From the NCBI GenBank assembly GCA_045644145.1, contig JAZRGK010000057.1, positions 1 through 28,025 of the forward strand: a stretch of 28,025 bases of DNA, given 5' to 3'. A model generated the notes under the pieces. The model was not told the origin of the DNA. It ran no database searches and saw only the letters and a program-made list of their open reading frames with translations. A program made the position numbers and the translations under genes. Shown here one piece after another: positions 6,349 through 13,940 of the stretch (positions within the stretch are counted from its first letter, which is position 1; every line of letters begins with the position of its first letter). The stretch is from Flemingiibacterium sp045644145 (GTDB lineage: Bacteria > Bacillota > Clostridia > Oscillospirales > CAG-272).

Positions 6349-7299
6349 ATGATAGAAATAGAGAAGCCTAATATTGCAACCGTTAACTTAAGCGAAGACG
6401 GCAAGAGTGGTAAGTTTATCATCGAGCCTCTTGAGCGCGGTTATGGTACTACTCTCGGTAATTCGCTTCGTCGTGTACTTCTCAGCTCACTTCCCGGTGT
6501 AGCAGTTGTAAGTATCAAAATCGACGGAGTTCTCCATGAGATATCCACCATTCCCGGTGTAAAGGAAGATGTGACCGAGATTGTTCTCAATGTTAAGGGC
6601 ATCACTGCTAAACTGCACACAAACGGACCTAAGACTGTTACTATTGATGTTAACGGTCAGTGCGACGTAAAGGCAGGCGATATCAAGCAGGACGCTGATA
6701 TTGAGATACTTGAACCCGACCACCACATTGCTACCGTATCCGAGGGTACTCGCTTCTACATGGAGCTTACCTTTGATCACGGCAGAGGATATGTTTCTCA
6801 GGAGAAGAATAAGCAGAATAACCCCTCTGTTATCGGTCTTATCTATACCGACTCGATCTATACTCCCGTGTATAATGTAAGCTACACTGTAGAGAATACC
6901 CGTGTCGGAAGCAATACCGATTACGATAAGTTAACGCTTGAGGTTTTAACTAACGGTACAATCTCAGCTAAAGAAGCTATCTCACTTGGCGCCAAGATAC
7001 TCAACGAGCATCTCAACCTCTTTGTTGATCTTTCAGATGAAGCAAAGAAGGCAGAAATCATGGTTGAGCGTGAAGAAACCATTAAGGAAAAAGTTCTTGA
7101 GATGACCATTGAGGAGCTTGACATGTCGGTACGCAGCTTCAACTGCTTGAAGCGCGCCGGCATAGATACGGTTGAAGACCTTACCAACCGCACCGAGGAG
7201 GACATGATCAAGGTCCGCAACCTCGGTAAGAAGTCGCTTGAAGAAGTAATTCAGAAGTTACATTCTTTAGGCCTTGATCTGAAGAAAGAGGAAGAATAA
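6349..7299 (+). CDS. rpoA: DNA-directed RNA polymerase subunit alpha
   Basis: The alpha subunit dimerises to nucleate RNA polymerase and contacts UP elements and activators. The 316-residue protein has the N-terminal dimerisation domain (EPLERGYGTTLGNSLRRVLL, then SLPGVAVVSIKIDGVLHEIS) and, after a short charged linker, the C-terminal DNA-binding domain from about residue 245 (IEELDMSVRSFNCLKRAGID, then TEEDMIKVRNLGKKSLEEV). Length is normal. ATG 6349 has an AAGGAGGG Shine-Dalgarno. It lies in the conserved rpsD-rpoA-rplQ order. A strongly structured 159-nt gap separates it from rplQ. Confidence 0.98.
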   Translation: MIEIEKPNIATVNLSEDGKSGKFIIEPLERGYGTTLGNSLRRVLLSSLPGVAVVSIKIDGVLHEISTIPGVKEDVTEIVLNVKGITAKLHTNGPKTVTIDVNGQCDVKAGDIKQDADIEILEPDHHIATVSEGTRFYMELTFDHGRGYVSQEKNKQNNPSVIGLIYTDSIYTPVYNVSYTVENTRVGSNTDYDKLTLEVLTNGTISAKEAISLGAKILNEHLNLFVDLSDEAKKAEIMVEREETIKEKVLEMTIEELDMSVRSFNCLKRAGIDTVEDLTNRTEEDMIKVRNLGKKSLEEVIQKLHSLGLDLKKEEE

Positions 7300-7300
7300 A

Positions 7301-7393
7301 GCAAAAGCTGACGCTTTTGCCAGGGAGTTTAAGCCTTAAACGGCACCGCCGTTTATTTCGGCTTCGCCGAAACCGCCTCAAACTTCTCTTGGC
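7301..7393 (+). promoter_or_regulatory. Multi-branched inverted-repeat element between rpoA and rplQ
   Basis: Four perfect or near-perfect stems are packed here. They are GCAAAAGC (7301-7308)/GCTTTTGC (7313-7320); AAACGGC (7338-7344)/GCCGTTT (7348-7354); TTTCGGC (7356-7362)/GCCGAAA (7366-7372); and an enclosing pairing of GCCA (7319-7322) plus AGTTT (7326-7330) with AAACT (7380-7384) plus TGGC (7390-7393). GTTTAAG (7327-7333)/CTTAAAC (7335-7341) offers a competing fold. The rplQ Shine-Dalgarno (AGGAGGG) lies about 50 nt downstream. An attenuator or r-protein-binding leader is possible. Confidence 0.5.
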
Positions 7394-7458
7394 TGACGTT
7401 TTTACTTTATTAATCCAAATTTCATATTCCAATAAAACCGTAAAAGGAGGGAATTACA

Positions 7459-7869
7459 ATGCCCGGAACCAGAAAGCTTGGCAGAACTACCGCGCATAGA
7501 AAAGCAATGCTCAGAGGCATGGTAACTTATCTGCTGGAAAATGGCTCTATCGAAACAACCTTGACTCGTGCCAAGGAGGTACGCGCTCTTGCTGAAAAGA
7601 TGATCACTCTCGGTAAGAAGAATACTCTCGCATCTCGCCGTGCAGCACTCGCTTTCATCACGAAAGAGGATGTTGTTAAGAAGCTGTTTGATGTGATCGC
7701 TCCCGATTACGCTGACGTAAACGGCGGTTACACTCAGATCTACAAGCTTGGCCCGCGTAGAGGCGACGCTGCTGAAATGGCACTTATCAAGCTTACCAAG
7801 TATGAACTTGTTAAGAAGGAAGAACCCAAGAAGGCGGCAAAGACCGAAAAGGCAGAAGACGCTGAATAA
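7459..7869 (+). CDS. rplQ: 50S ribosomal protein L17
   Basis: L17 lies near the exit tunnel of the large subunit. The 136-residue product has the hallmark N-terminus (MPGTRKLGRTTAHRKAMLRG, then LLENGSIETTLTRAKEVRAL) and the C-terminal region NGGYTQIYKLGPRRGDAAEM with ELVKKEE. It ends in an acidic/Lys-rich tail of about 20 residues (KKAAKTEKAEDAE). A strong Shine-Dalgarno (AGGAGGG) precedes ATG 7459. It is the last gene of the operon: a terminator follows within 20 nt. The ecfA/ecfT/truA/rplM/rpsI genes that often follow in Firmicutes are absent here. Confidence 0.98.
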   Translation: MPGTRKLGRTTAHRKAMLRGMVTYLLENGSIETTLTRAKEVRALAEKMITLGKKNTLASRRAALAFITKEDVVKKLFDVIAPDYADVNGGYTQIYKLGPRRGDAAEMALIKLTKYELVKKEEPKKAAKTEKAEDAE

Positions 7870-7884
7870 TTTCTGTTGATTCGC

Positions 7885-7925
7885 AAAAAAACTCCTGTTC
7901 ACCGTTCGGTGAGCAGGAGTTTTTT
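7885..7925. terminator. Strong bidirectional intrinsic terminator after rplQ
   Basis: An A-run (7885-7891) precedes a 13-bp stem from CTCCTG (7892-7897) to CAGGAG (7914-7919), with one G-T wobble and a very short TT loop, followed by six T (7920-7925). The flanking A and T runs let it serve both the + strand ribosomal operon and the - strand RadC-like gene that ends at 7940. Confidence 0.93.
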
Positions 7926-7939
7926 GGATTCTTGATACA

Positions 7940-8656
7940 TTAATAGGGCTCGCTTATGGCAATAGTTTCGTCAGCTGTTGATATGAAATAATCAAATAGT
8001 GTGATCTGAGACGCGGCAAGAGAGTTTTTGACATATTGGCAAATCAAAGTGTCGCGGTCGGTTGGATAAAGCGTTAGTGTGGATGACATGCGTCCAAGTG
8101 CCAAAATATTTGAGTGATATTTTGCCGAAAGCCCTACCAAATTATATATGTCTTCTGCATAAAGCTCGATTGGCTCGCTTTTGAATTTGTGAATAATTGC
8201 ACGCATGGCATTGTCAAAGAAAGCGACCCACAGCTCGTCCGTTTTCGGGAAATTATAGTTTTCGGAAAAAAGCTGACAAATTTCTTCCCTTGTGCGGAAG
8301 GATTTTCGGTTATCCGTGTCAGATTCCAAGCGGTCTGCAATATGTCCCACCAGATTGAGGAGCAGTGCACTTGAAGGCCCGACTCCGTCTGTACGCTGTA
8401 AATAGTCCGGGGATTCTGCAAGCAGTTTTCGAATGTTATTGTCAGAGCGGCTCATGAGATCAACCGCCGAGTCGCGTGTATCGCGGACGGGGATTGAGAA
8501 GTACAGCAGCATTTCAACGATATCCCGTGGAAGCATATCGCAATCTGAAGTATTCAAAAATTTGGTAAACATACGCCCGCGGTGACCGTCAGCGCCTATT
8601 GGTTTTATTTTGCGCGGCTTTTTGTCAGCACTCTCGTACTGCGGCACTTTTTTCAC
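7940..8656 (-). CDS. RadC-like (JAB/UPF0758) protein with degenerate metal site
   Basis: RadC family proteins combine an N-terminal helix-hairpin-helix region with a C-terminal JAB (MPN) domain; their true function is unclear. The 238-residue product shows the HhH part (residues 23-110: GHRGRMFTKFLN, DIVEMLLYFSIPVRDT, TDGVGPSSALLLNLVGHIADR) and the C-terminal fold up to LFDYFISTADETIAISE, which mirrors the RadC 'DHIIIG' ending. The expected His-x-His-Pro-Ser-Gly metal motif is replaced by L187-G-R-M-S-S, so metalloprotease activity is very unlikely. GTG 8656 is the longest start; GTG 8647 has better spacing from GGGGGG. It has its own promoter. Confidence 0.8.
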   Translation of the reverse strand: MKKVPQYESADKKPRKIKPIGADGHRGRMFTKFLNTSDCDMLPRDIVEMLLYFSIPVRDTRDSAVDLMSRSDNNIRKLLAESPDYLQRTDGVGPSSALLLNLVGHIADRLESDTDNRKSFRTREEICQLFSENYNFPKTDELWVAFFDNAMRAIIHKFKSEPIELYAEDIYNLVGLSAKYHSNILALGRMSSTLTLYPTDRDTLICQYVKNSLAASQITLFDYFISTADETIAISEPY

Positions 8657-8681
8657 CCCCCATGTTGAGATTACTAAAGAT

Positions 8682-8710
8682 ATATTACCATATTATCGTT
8701 AGTATTGCAA
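8682..8710 (-). promoter_or_regulatory. Sigma-A type promoter for the RadC-like gene
   Basis: On the - strand, TTGCAA (8705-8710) is followed by a 17-nt spacer and TAATAT (8682-8687). The predicted transcript start, near 8675, leaves about 20 nt of leader to the GTG start. Confidence 0.65.
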
Positions 8711-8800
8711 GGGGGATGTTGTAAATAATTTGCTTATGCAATATTCAAAAACAAACACCCAATTAGATTTACAATGTATCTCTTTGTTGTATTGACAATG

Positions 8801-10000
8801 CTATTTGCCAAGACAATTGCGTTCAATCAGATTCAGAAATGCGGTGGTATTGTATATTTTATATTCGCCTATCTGTGCACCGTTGTCAATTTGCCTGTTT
8901 CCGGCATATTCCTCCACAAATATGTAGTGCGGCGATGGATTGAATATGATTATTTTTCTGTGTGGAGATTCGAAATCAAAATATATGGTGTGTTTGATCT
9001 CGAATAATGTTATCCCAGCGGCTTTCACGGGGAAAACATATTCCCCATAGCCTTCTTTGTTTATTCTCATGCGGGTGTAGAGTCGCCTGCCGCTTATAAG
9101 CTTGCAGGTAAAGATTTCATTACCCGTTTTTATTTCAAAGGGCAGCGATGAGGAAGGAAACAGTACAGATAGATATGGGCGTTTTATCTTTTCGCACCGG
9201 TTCTTTTGTCCGGCACATAACGCATATAGCTGTTTCAGACATTTGCGGCGTTTGCTAAATGCCCGTGCATAGCTCATAATGATGACAAGGACAATTAGCG
9301 CCAGGAATGCTTTTGTGATGTTGAATCCAAACAGCTCCCTTACGATAGGCGCAAGGCTTATGAGCATGGGCACGAAGATGTTGATGGCAAGACCTATCAT
9401 AAGGAATACCAACATATATGTCACAGATATTCCTAAGAAAGCGAATGGCTTGGATGCTTCGGATTTTGCATCCCGTTCCCAAGTCCGCACTGCCGACACC
9501 TTGGCGAGTAATGAGAGGATGAACAGTACTGCCAACAAAATCAATCTAACGTGGGAAGCATAGCTGTTTAGATCAAGCTTTACCATGATGGCATACAGCG
9601 GTGCATACAGCTTTGACATTGGCATTGTCAGATATATTGCCGCGAAAACTGAACATTTGATGTAAAATATGGGATGTGACAGCACAAATGACAGCTTTGA
9701 TACCGATATGTGTGAGCGTTCATGGGATTTATTATACATTAAACGATAGTTTGCAGTGCTTGAATATATAAGTACATAAAACAGCGGAGGCATGGAAATA
9801 AGAGCCGTACCTACTTCGATAATATCATTATGGTCGCCGATCAGCAGACCGCTGTAGAATGACAAACGCGGGATGTAAAACAATATGTTTGGAATGACGA
9901 TGGTTCCAAACAGAAGAAATAAAAAACCGAATATTTCTCCGAGAATGATTTTAAATCGCTCACTTTTCAGAATATCGGCGATTTTGGCGATAAAGTTCAT
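8801..10000 (-). CDS. Unrecognised multi-pass membrane protein with C-terminal soluble domain
   Basis: I do not recognise a family. The 399-residue product starts MNFIAKIADILKSERFKI. It has about six hydrophobic segments in its first 250 residues, including GEIFGFLFLLFGTIVIPN, ILLAVLFILSLLAKV, YMLVFLMIGLAINIFVPMLI and FLALIVLVIIMSYARAF. A basic Cys-containing loop follows (SKRRKCLKQLYALCAGQKN), then a roughly 120-residue soluble tail rich in beta-type segments. ATG 10000 is preferred over the in-frame upstream ATG 10048 because AAGGAG lies 7 nt before it. The gene stands alone between the RadC-like promoter and a divergent pantothenate kinase. The tail could be cytosolic by the positive-inside rule. 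Confidence 0.75.
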   Translation of the reverse strand: MNFIAKIADILKSERFKIILGEIFGFLFLLFGTIVIPNILFYIPRLSFYSGLLIGDHNDIIEVGTALISMPPLFYVLIYSSTANYRLMYNKSHERSHISVSKLSFVLSHPIFYIKCSVFAAIYLTMPMSKLYAPLYAIMVKLDLNSYASHVRLILLAVLFILSLLAKVSAVRTWERDAKSEASKPFAFLGISVTYMLVFLMIGLAINIFVPMLISLAPIVRELFGFNITKAFLALIVLVIIMSYARAFSKRRKCLKQLYALCAGQKNRCEKIKRPYLSVLFPSSSLPFEIKTGNEIFTCKLISGRRLYTRMRINKEGYGEYVFPVKAAGITLFEIKHTIYFDFESPHRKIIIFNPSPHYIFVEEYAGNRQIDNGAQIGEYKIYNTTAFLNLIERNCLGK

Positions 10001-10181
10001 GCAGGACTCCTTTTGATTAACGGATGTTATTGTTATAATATTCGACAAGACGCAACAGCATGGGTTAGTATTACAACGCTATTATACCATCATGCGAACG
10101 CATTGTCAATGCATTTGAACGCGAAAATGAAATTTCGCTGTATTTTACAGTTGAGTGCGGAATTTTTAGTGAAAGTGACGA

Positions 10182-10210
10182 TTGCATAAATATCCCAAAC
10201 AGTGTATAAT
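10182..10210 (+). promoter_or_regulatory. Sigma-A type promoter for coaW
   Basis: TTGCAT (10182-10187), a 17-nt spacer and a consensus TATAAT (10205-10210), with transcription expected to start near 10217, about 27 nt before the start codon. A small inverted repeat (GCGAAA/TTTCGC, about 10122-10139) lies upstream. Confidence 0.75.
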
Positions 10211-10243
10211 AACTATTGTATAAATATCCTCGGAGGGAACAAC

Positions 10244-11074
10244 ATGAGTGTAGTAATCGGAATCGACGTTGGCGGAAGCACCACAAAAATCGTGGGATTT
10301 GATAAGGCTGACGGTGAAAATAAACTTATAGATCCTCTGTTTGTGCGTGCAACAGATCCCATAACGGCTCTGTACGGTGCTTTCGGAAAGTTTACAGATC
10401 AAAACGGCATAGAGCTGTCCGATATTGACATTGTCAAGGTTACAGGAGTAGGCTCGGGGAAGGGCATTAAGCCTATATACGGACTTAACTGCCAGAAAGT
10501 GCCCGAATTTGACTGTATCGGTCTTGGCGGACTGTATTTGTCCGGACTTGATGAAGCAATAGTTGTAAGCCTTGGTACGGGTACAGCTATAATACACGCA
10601 AAACGCGGTGAGCCGATGGAGTATCTTGGCGGTACGGGTGTTGGCGGCGGTACGCTTGTGGGATTGTCCAGACAGATGCTTGGTATGAGCGACATACAGC
10701 ATATACAGGAGCTTGCAATGGAAGGTGATCTTAACAACATCGACTGGCGGATACGACATATTGTTGATAAAGAACTGCTTCCCGGTGCACCGGATATGCT
10801 TACCGCATCAAATTTCGGAAATGTGAGCGATATCGCAAGCAAAGCGGATATGGCACTGGGCATTATAAATATGGTGTTTGAAACCATCGCTATGGTAGCG
10901 CGATTTGCAGCGAAAACCTATGGACTTCGTGATATTATCCTTACTGGAAATCTCACTACACTTGCGCAGGCAAAGGGGATTTTCAACGGGCTTAATGCTA
11001 TGTTTGATCTTAATTTTATGATACCGCATAATTCTCAGTTCGGAACTGTAATCGGCGCGGCGCTTACAAAATGA
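10244..11074 (+). CDS. coaW: Type II pantothenate kinase
   Basis: This enzyme phosphorylates pantothenate in the first step of CoA synthesis. The 276-residue product is an ASKHA-fold kinase with the phosphate-1 motif GIDVGGSTTK at residues 6-15, VTGVGSGKG, VSLGTGTAIIHA, and the glycine-rich GGTGVGGGTLVGLSRQMLG loop typical of type II (eukaryote/Staphylococcus-like) enzymes. It ends with LTGNLTTLAQ and FGTVIGAAL, the adenosine-site region. ATG 10244 has GGAGGG about 8 nt upstream; an earlier in-frame ATG at 10202 lies inside the promoter and is rejected. It is a single-gene unit. Family known, substrate inferred from it. Confidence 0.93.
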   Translation: MSVVIGIDVGGSTTKIVGFDKADGENKLIDPLFVRATDPITALYGAFGKFTDQNGIELSDIDIVKVTGVGSGKGIKPIYGLNCQKVPEFDCIGLGGLYLSGLDEAIVVSLGTGTAIIHAKRGEPMEYLGGTGVGGGTLVGLSRQMLGMSDIQHIQELAMEGDLNNIDWRIRHIVDKELLPGAPDMLTASNFGNVSDIASKADMALGIINMVFETIAMVARFAAKTYGLRDIILTGNLTTLAQAKGIFNGLNAMFDLNFMIPHNSQFGTVIGAALTK

Positions 11075-11089
11075 ATAAGGTAATAGCTT

Positions 11090-11112
11090 AAAAAGGCTTT
11101 ATCTTTTTGATC
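11090..11112 (+). terminator. Weak A/T stem downstream of coaW
   Basis: AAAAAG and CTTTTT form a 6-bp stem around GCTTTAT within 40 nt of the coaW stop. It is short and AT-only apart from one G-C pair, so efficient termination is doubtful. Confidence 0.3.
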
Positions 11113-11148
11113 ATGGCGTAACAATATATCTCAGCATCCCCTATGCCA

Positions 11149-11166
11149 CTACCATTGATATGGTAG
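11149..11166 (+). repeat. 7-bp inverted repeat with tetraloop
   Basis: CTACCAT (11149-11155) and ATGGTAG (11160-11166) flank TGAT. It lies in the gene-poor stretch 11075-11380. No function is apparent. Confidence 0.4.
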
Positions 11167-11197
11167 GAGATGGTACAGGAATTGCAAGCAAAGATAT

Positions 11198-11413
11198 GTG
11201 CATCTTCAGTGGCCGCTTTATACGGATATTGTTATTGGCAAGAGTCAGGGTACAACCTCGGTGCCTGTACTTTTTGGCGAAACGAAAATCGCCGATGTTG
11301 AACGTGCGGATGCAGATGCCCGTCCTGATTATGTTTACACCGATCCGGGCGTAGGTAGGAAAGATAAAAAAATAAGAAATGGAGCTGTTGCACCTAAATG
11401 CAACAGCTCCTGA
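11198..11413 (+). pseudogene. Possible decayed gene fragment between coaW and metH
   Basis: The 306-nt stretch between coaW and the metH terminator has no convincing gene, but one frame reads like real protein: WPLYTDIVIGKSQGTTSVP, VLFGETKIADVERADAD, then ARPDYVYTDPG. It has even codon use and no low-complexity bias. There is no Shine-Dalgarno at ATG 11198, the upstream part of the same frame is broken by stops, and the reading frame runs into the terminator stem. I read it as the remains of a lost gene, possibly frameshifted. I cannot assign a family. Chance coding is the alternative. Confidence 0.3.
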
Positions 11414-11418
11414 TTTTT
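11381..11418. terminator. Intrinsic terminator at the end of metH, usable in both directions
   Basis: A perfect 12-bp stem, GGAGCTGTTGCA (11381-11392) with TGCAACAGCTCC (11399-11410), flanks the loop CCTAAA. It is followed on + by ATTTTT, and on - (the metH side) by a T-rich tract complementary to AAAAAAATAAGAAA. It lies directly downstream of the metH stop at 11417-11419. Confidence 0.9.
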
Positions 11419-13831
11419 ACAAATTACCGTTTACCTCTTCTGCGTAACGTACAGCTTCCATAGCATCCTTTGCGTATTTATCTGCGCCGATGGCATCGGC
11501 GTACTCTTGGTTGAGAACCGCTCCGCCTACGATAACCTTGCACCAGGGCGCTTCCTTCCGAAGAAGTTTAATGGTTTCTTCCATTGCAGGGACGGTGGTA
11601 GTCATAAGTGCGCTTAGTCCTACAATGGGGGCATGGAGAAGCACCGCTTCAGATGCGATCTTTTCCGGTGGAACATCGCGTCCCAAGTCCGTAACGGCAA
11701 AGCCGTAGTTTTCAAGGAGAAGCTTTACAATATTCTTTCCGATATCGTGTATGTCACCTTTTACTGTAGCTATTATAAAGGGACATTTACTGTCTGCGCT
11801 TCCGGATGCCATATTAGCTTTGATCACTTCAAAAGCTGATTTTGCAGCTTCCGCACTCATTAAAAGCTGTGGGAGATACACGGTTTTATTTTCAAACCCA
11901 ATACCAACTGTGTTGAGTGCGGGTATTATCTCATCCTTGACTACGGACAGTGGCTCTGCGGTTTTTGTGATTTCCCCCGTAAGCTGTGCGGCACGCTCTT
12001 TAAGCCCCTTTATAATCGCGTGCTGCAGTTCAGAGGAAACCGCATCATCATTAGGAGCGGATGTGGCGGTTGGTGAGATTGGAGCAATTACGGGTGCTTT
12101 CTGCGGAAGTGAGGAGGCGAAGCATATGTAGTCAGCACAGTTATCGTCAAGTCCTGAAAGAGCACGGTACGAGTGATATACCTTCATCATTTCATCCGAG
12201 TAGGGATTCATTATAGCCGCAGACAATCCGCTTCCAAGGGTCAGCGCGAAGAATGTACCGTTGATAAGATCTCTCGACGGAAGTCCGAAGGATACGTTTG
12301 ATACGCCAAGTGAAGTGTTGGCGCCAAGCTCGGTTTTTATCATTTTCACGGCACGGATAGTTTCAAGTGCGGCATTTTTATCGGCGCTTACGGTCAGCGC
12401 AAGGGGATCGAAAATAATATCCTTCTTCGCGATTCCGTATTTTTCAGCTTCGGAAAGTATCAGCCGTGCGATTTCAAGACGGCCTTCGGCTTTTTCAGGA
12501 ATACCGTTTTCATCAAGCGTCAGCGCAACGATAAGTCCACCATATTTCTTTGCAAGAGGGAATACGGCTTCCATGCTCTCTTTTTTGCCGTTTACCGAGT
12601 TTATCATAGCCTTGCCGTTATATCGGCGAAGTGCCGACTCCATAGCCGAAATATCGGTGGTGTCGATTTGCAGAGGGAGATCTATGACAGCCTGCAATTC
12701 GCATACTGCTGTTTTCAGCATAGCGGCTTCGTCGATTTCCGGAAGACCTACGTTAACATCAAGTATATGAACGCCCTTTTCCTGTTGTGATATGCCTTCT
12801 CTGAGAATGTAGTCGATATCGTTCGCTTTCAGGGCTTCCTTGAAACGCTTCTTTCCCGTGGGGTTTATGCGCTCACCTATAAGTATTGGAGCATCGGCGA
12901 AATCCACCGCATGAGTGTATGATGATACGCAAGTTATGTTTTTCGCTGTAATGGGGCAGAGAGCGCAGTCTTTTGCGGCTGCGGTCAAAGCAGAAATATA
13001 CGCAGGTGTAGTTCCGCAGCATCCGCCTGCAATACGCACGCCTCTTTTTATAAGGGCGGTCACGTCTTCGGCAAATTCGCCCGGCAGCACATCGAATACG
13101 GTTTTACCGCCTACAGAACGGGGAAGTCCGGCATTGGGCTTGAGAAGCACCGGAATAGATGCATATTTAAGATACTTTTCCAGAATTCCGGACAGAGCCT
13201 TCGGGCCGAGAGAACAGTTCACGCCAATAGCATCCGCACCCATACCCTCAAGCATTGCTACCATTGCGGCAGGAGAGGCGCCTGTCATAAGCTTACCATC
13301 CTCGCTGTAAGCGTTTGATACAAACACGGGGAGTGTGCTATTTTCTTTGGCGGCAAGTAGTGCGGCTTTAGTTTCATAGCTGTCGTTCATGGTTTCTATC
13401 ATTATAAGGTCAGCACCGTACTTTACGCCAAGCTTGACGGTTTCGGCAAATACAGACACCGCATCCTCGAAGTCGAAATCACCGTAGGGCGCAAGCATTC
13501 GCCCCGTAGGACCGATATCGAGGGCTACCCACTTCTCTTGCGTACCGCGGCTTGAAGCGGCGGCTTTGCGGGCATTTTCGACGGCGGCTTTTACTATGGC
13601 ATCAAGCTCCGGCAGGCTGAATTTAAGAGTGTTAGCGCCAAATGTGTTAGTGTTTACAACATTGCTTCCGGCATCGTAATAATCTCTGTGAATGGAAGTG
13701 ATCACCTCAGGACGGGAGATGTTCCATTTTTCCGGCAGTTCCCCCGGGGTTAGCCCCTGCGCCTGTAGGAGAGTTCCCATTCCACCGTCAAGGTAAAGGA
13801 TATTGTTTTTTAGATATTCCGTTATTTTCAT
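11417..13831 (-). CDS. metH: B12-dependent methionine synthase without its reactivation domain
   Basis: MetH moves a methyl group from methyltetrahydrofolate to homocysteine via cobalamin. The product of about 804 residues has three modules. The homocysteine barrel (about 1-290) carries the zinc cysteines in VNCS and GGCCGTTP. The pterin-binding barrel (about 315-565) has LIGERINPTG, ILDVNVG and IDTTD. The B12 module (about 590-800) has the axial-ligand motif DIHDIGKN, the loop LSALMTTT and IVGGAVLN. The C-terminal activation domain of long MetH is absent and is encoded by the gene just upstream (13941-14564). ATG 13831 lies 12 nt after AGGA; ATG 13843 directly abuts the Shine-Dalgarno, so it is less likely. 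Confidence 0.95.
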   Translation of the reverse strand: MKITEYLKNNILYLDGGMGTLLQAQGLTPGELPEKWNISRPEVITSIHRDYYDAGSNVVNTNTFGANTLKFSLPELDAIVKAAVENARKAAASSRGTQEKWVALDIGPTGRMLAPYGDFDFEDAVSVFAETVKLGVKYGADLIMIETMNDSYETKAALLAAKENSTLPVFVSNAYSEDGKLMTGASPAAMVAMLEGMGADAIGVNCSLGPKALSGILEKYLKYASIPVLLKPNAGLPRSVGGKTVFDVLPGEFAEDVTALIKRGVRIAGGCCGTTPAYISALTAAAKDCALCPITAKNITCVSSYTHAVDFADAPILIGERINPTGKKRFKEALKANDIDYILREGISQQEKGVHILDVNVGLPEIDEAAMLKTAVCELQAVIDLPLQIDTTDISAMESALRRYNGKAMINSVNGKKESMEAVFPLAKKYGGLIVALTLDENGIPEKAEGRLEIARLILSEAEKYGIAKKDIIFDPLALTVSADKNAALETIRAVKMIKTELGANTSLGVSNVSFGLPSRDLINGTFFALTLGSGLSAAIMNPYSDEMMKVYHSYRALSGLDDNCADYICFASSLPQKAPVIAPISPTATSAPNDDAVSSELQHAIIKGLKERAAQLTGEITKTAEPLSVVKDEIIPALNTVGIGFENKTVYLPQLLMSAEAAKSAFEVIKANMASGSADSKCPFIIATVKGDIHDIGKNIVKLLLENYGFAVTDLGRDVPPEKIASEAVLLHAPIVGLSALMTTTVPAMEETIKLLRKEAPWCKVIVGGAVLNQEYADAIGADKYAKDAMEAVRYAEEVNGNL

Positions 13832-13859
13832 ATATATAGCCATTCCTTTCTAATTGATT

Positions 13860-13907
13860 ACGGAAATCCTGTAGCGGTTTCCGTAAGGGAATTTGCATCA
13901 GTGATGC
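13860..13907 (-). repeat. Two hairpins between the activation gene and metH
   Basis: ACGGAAA (13860-13866)/TTTCCGT (13878-13884) and GCATCA (13895-13900)/TGATGC (13902-13907) lie in the 97-nt gap between the two - strand genes. There is no T-run, and no SAM or cobalamin riboswitch core was recognised. They may tune the ratio of the two proteins. Confidence 0.4.
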
Positions 13908-13940
13908 GAAAAGCCACAAAACTTCAGGTTTGAAAAATGC

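Noticed and set aside
10202..10243. Upstream ATG 10202 as the start of coaW
   Set aside because: It overlaps the -10 region and would begin before the expected transcription start. ATG 10244 has a good Shine-Dalgarno and the family N-terminus.
12261..12770. Long + strand frames opposite metH
   Set aside because: Ser/Ile-rich shadow translation of the metH reverse strand, with no ribosome-binding site.
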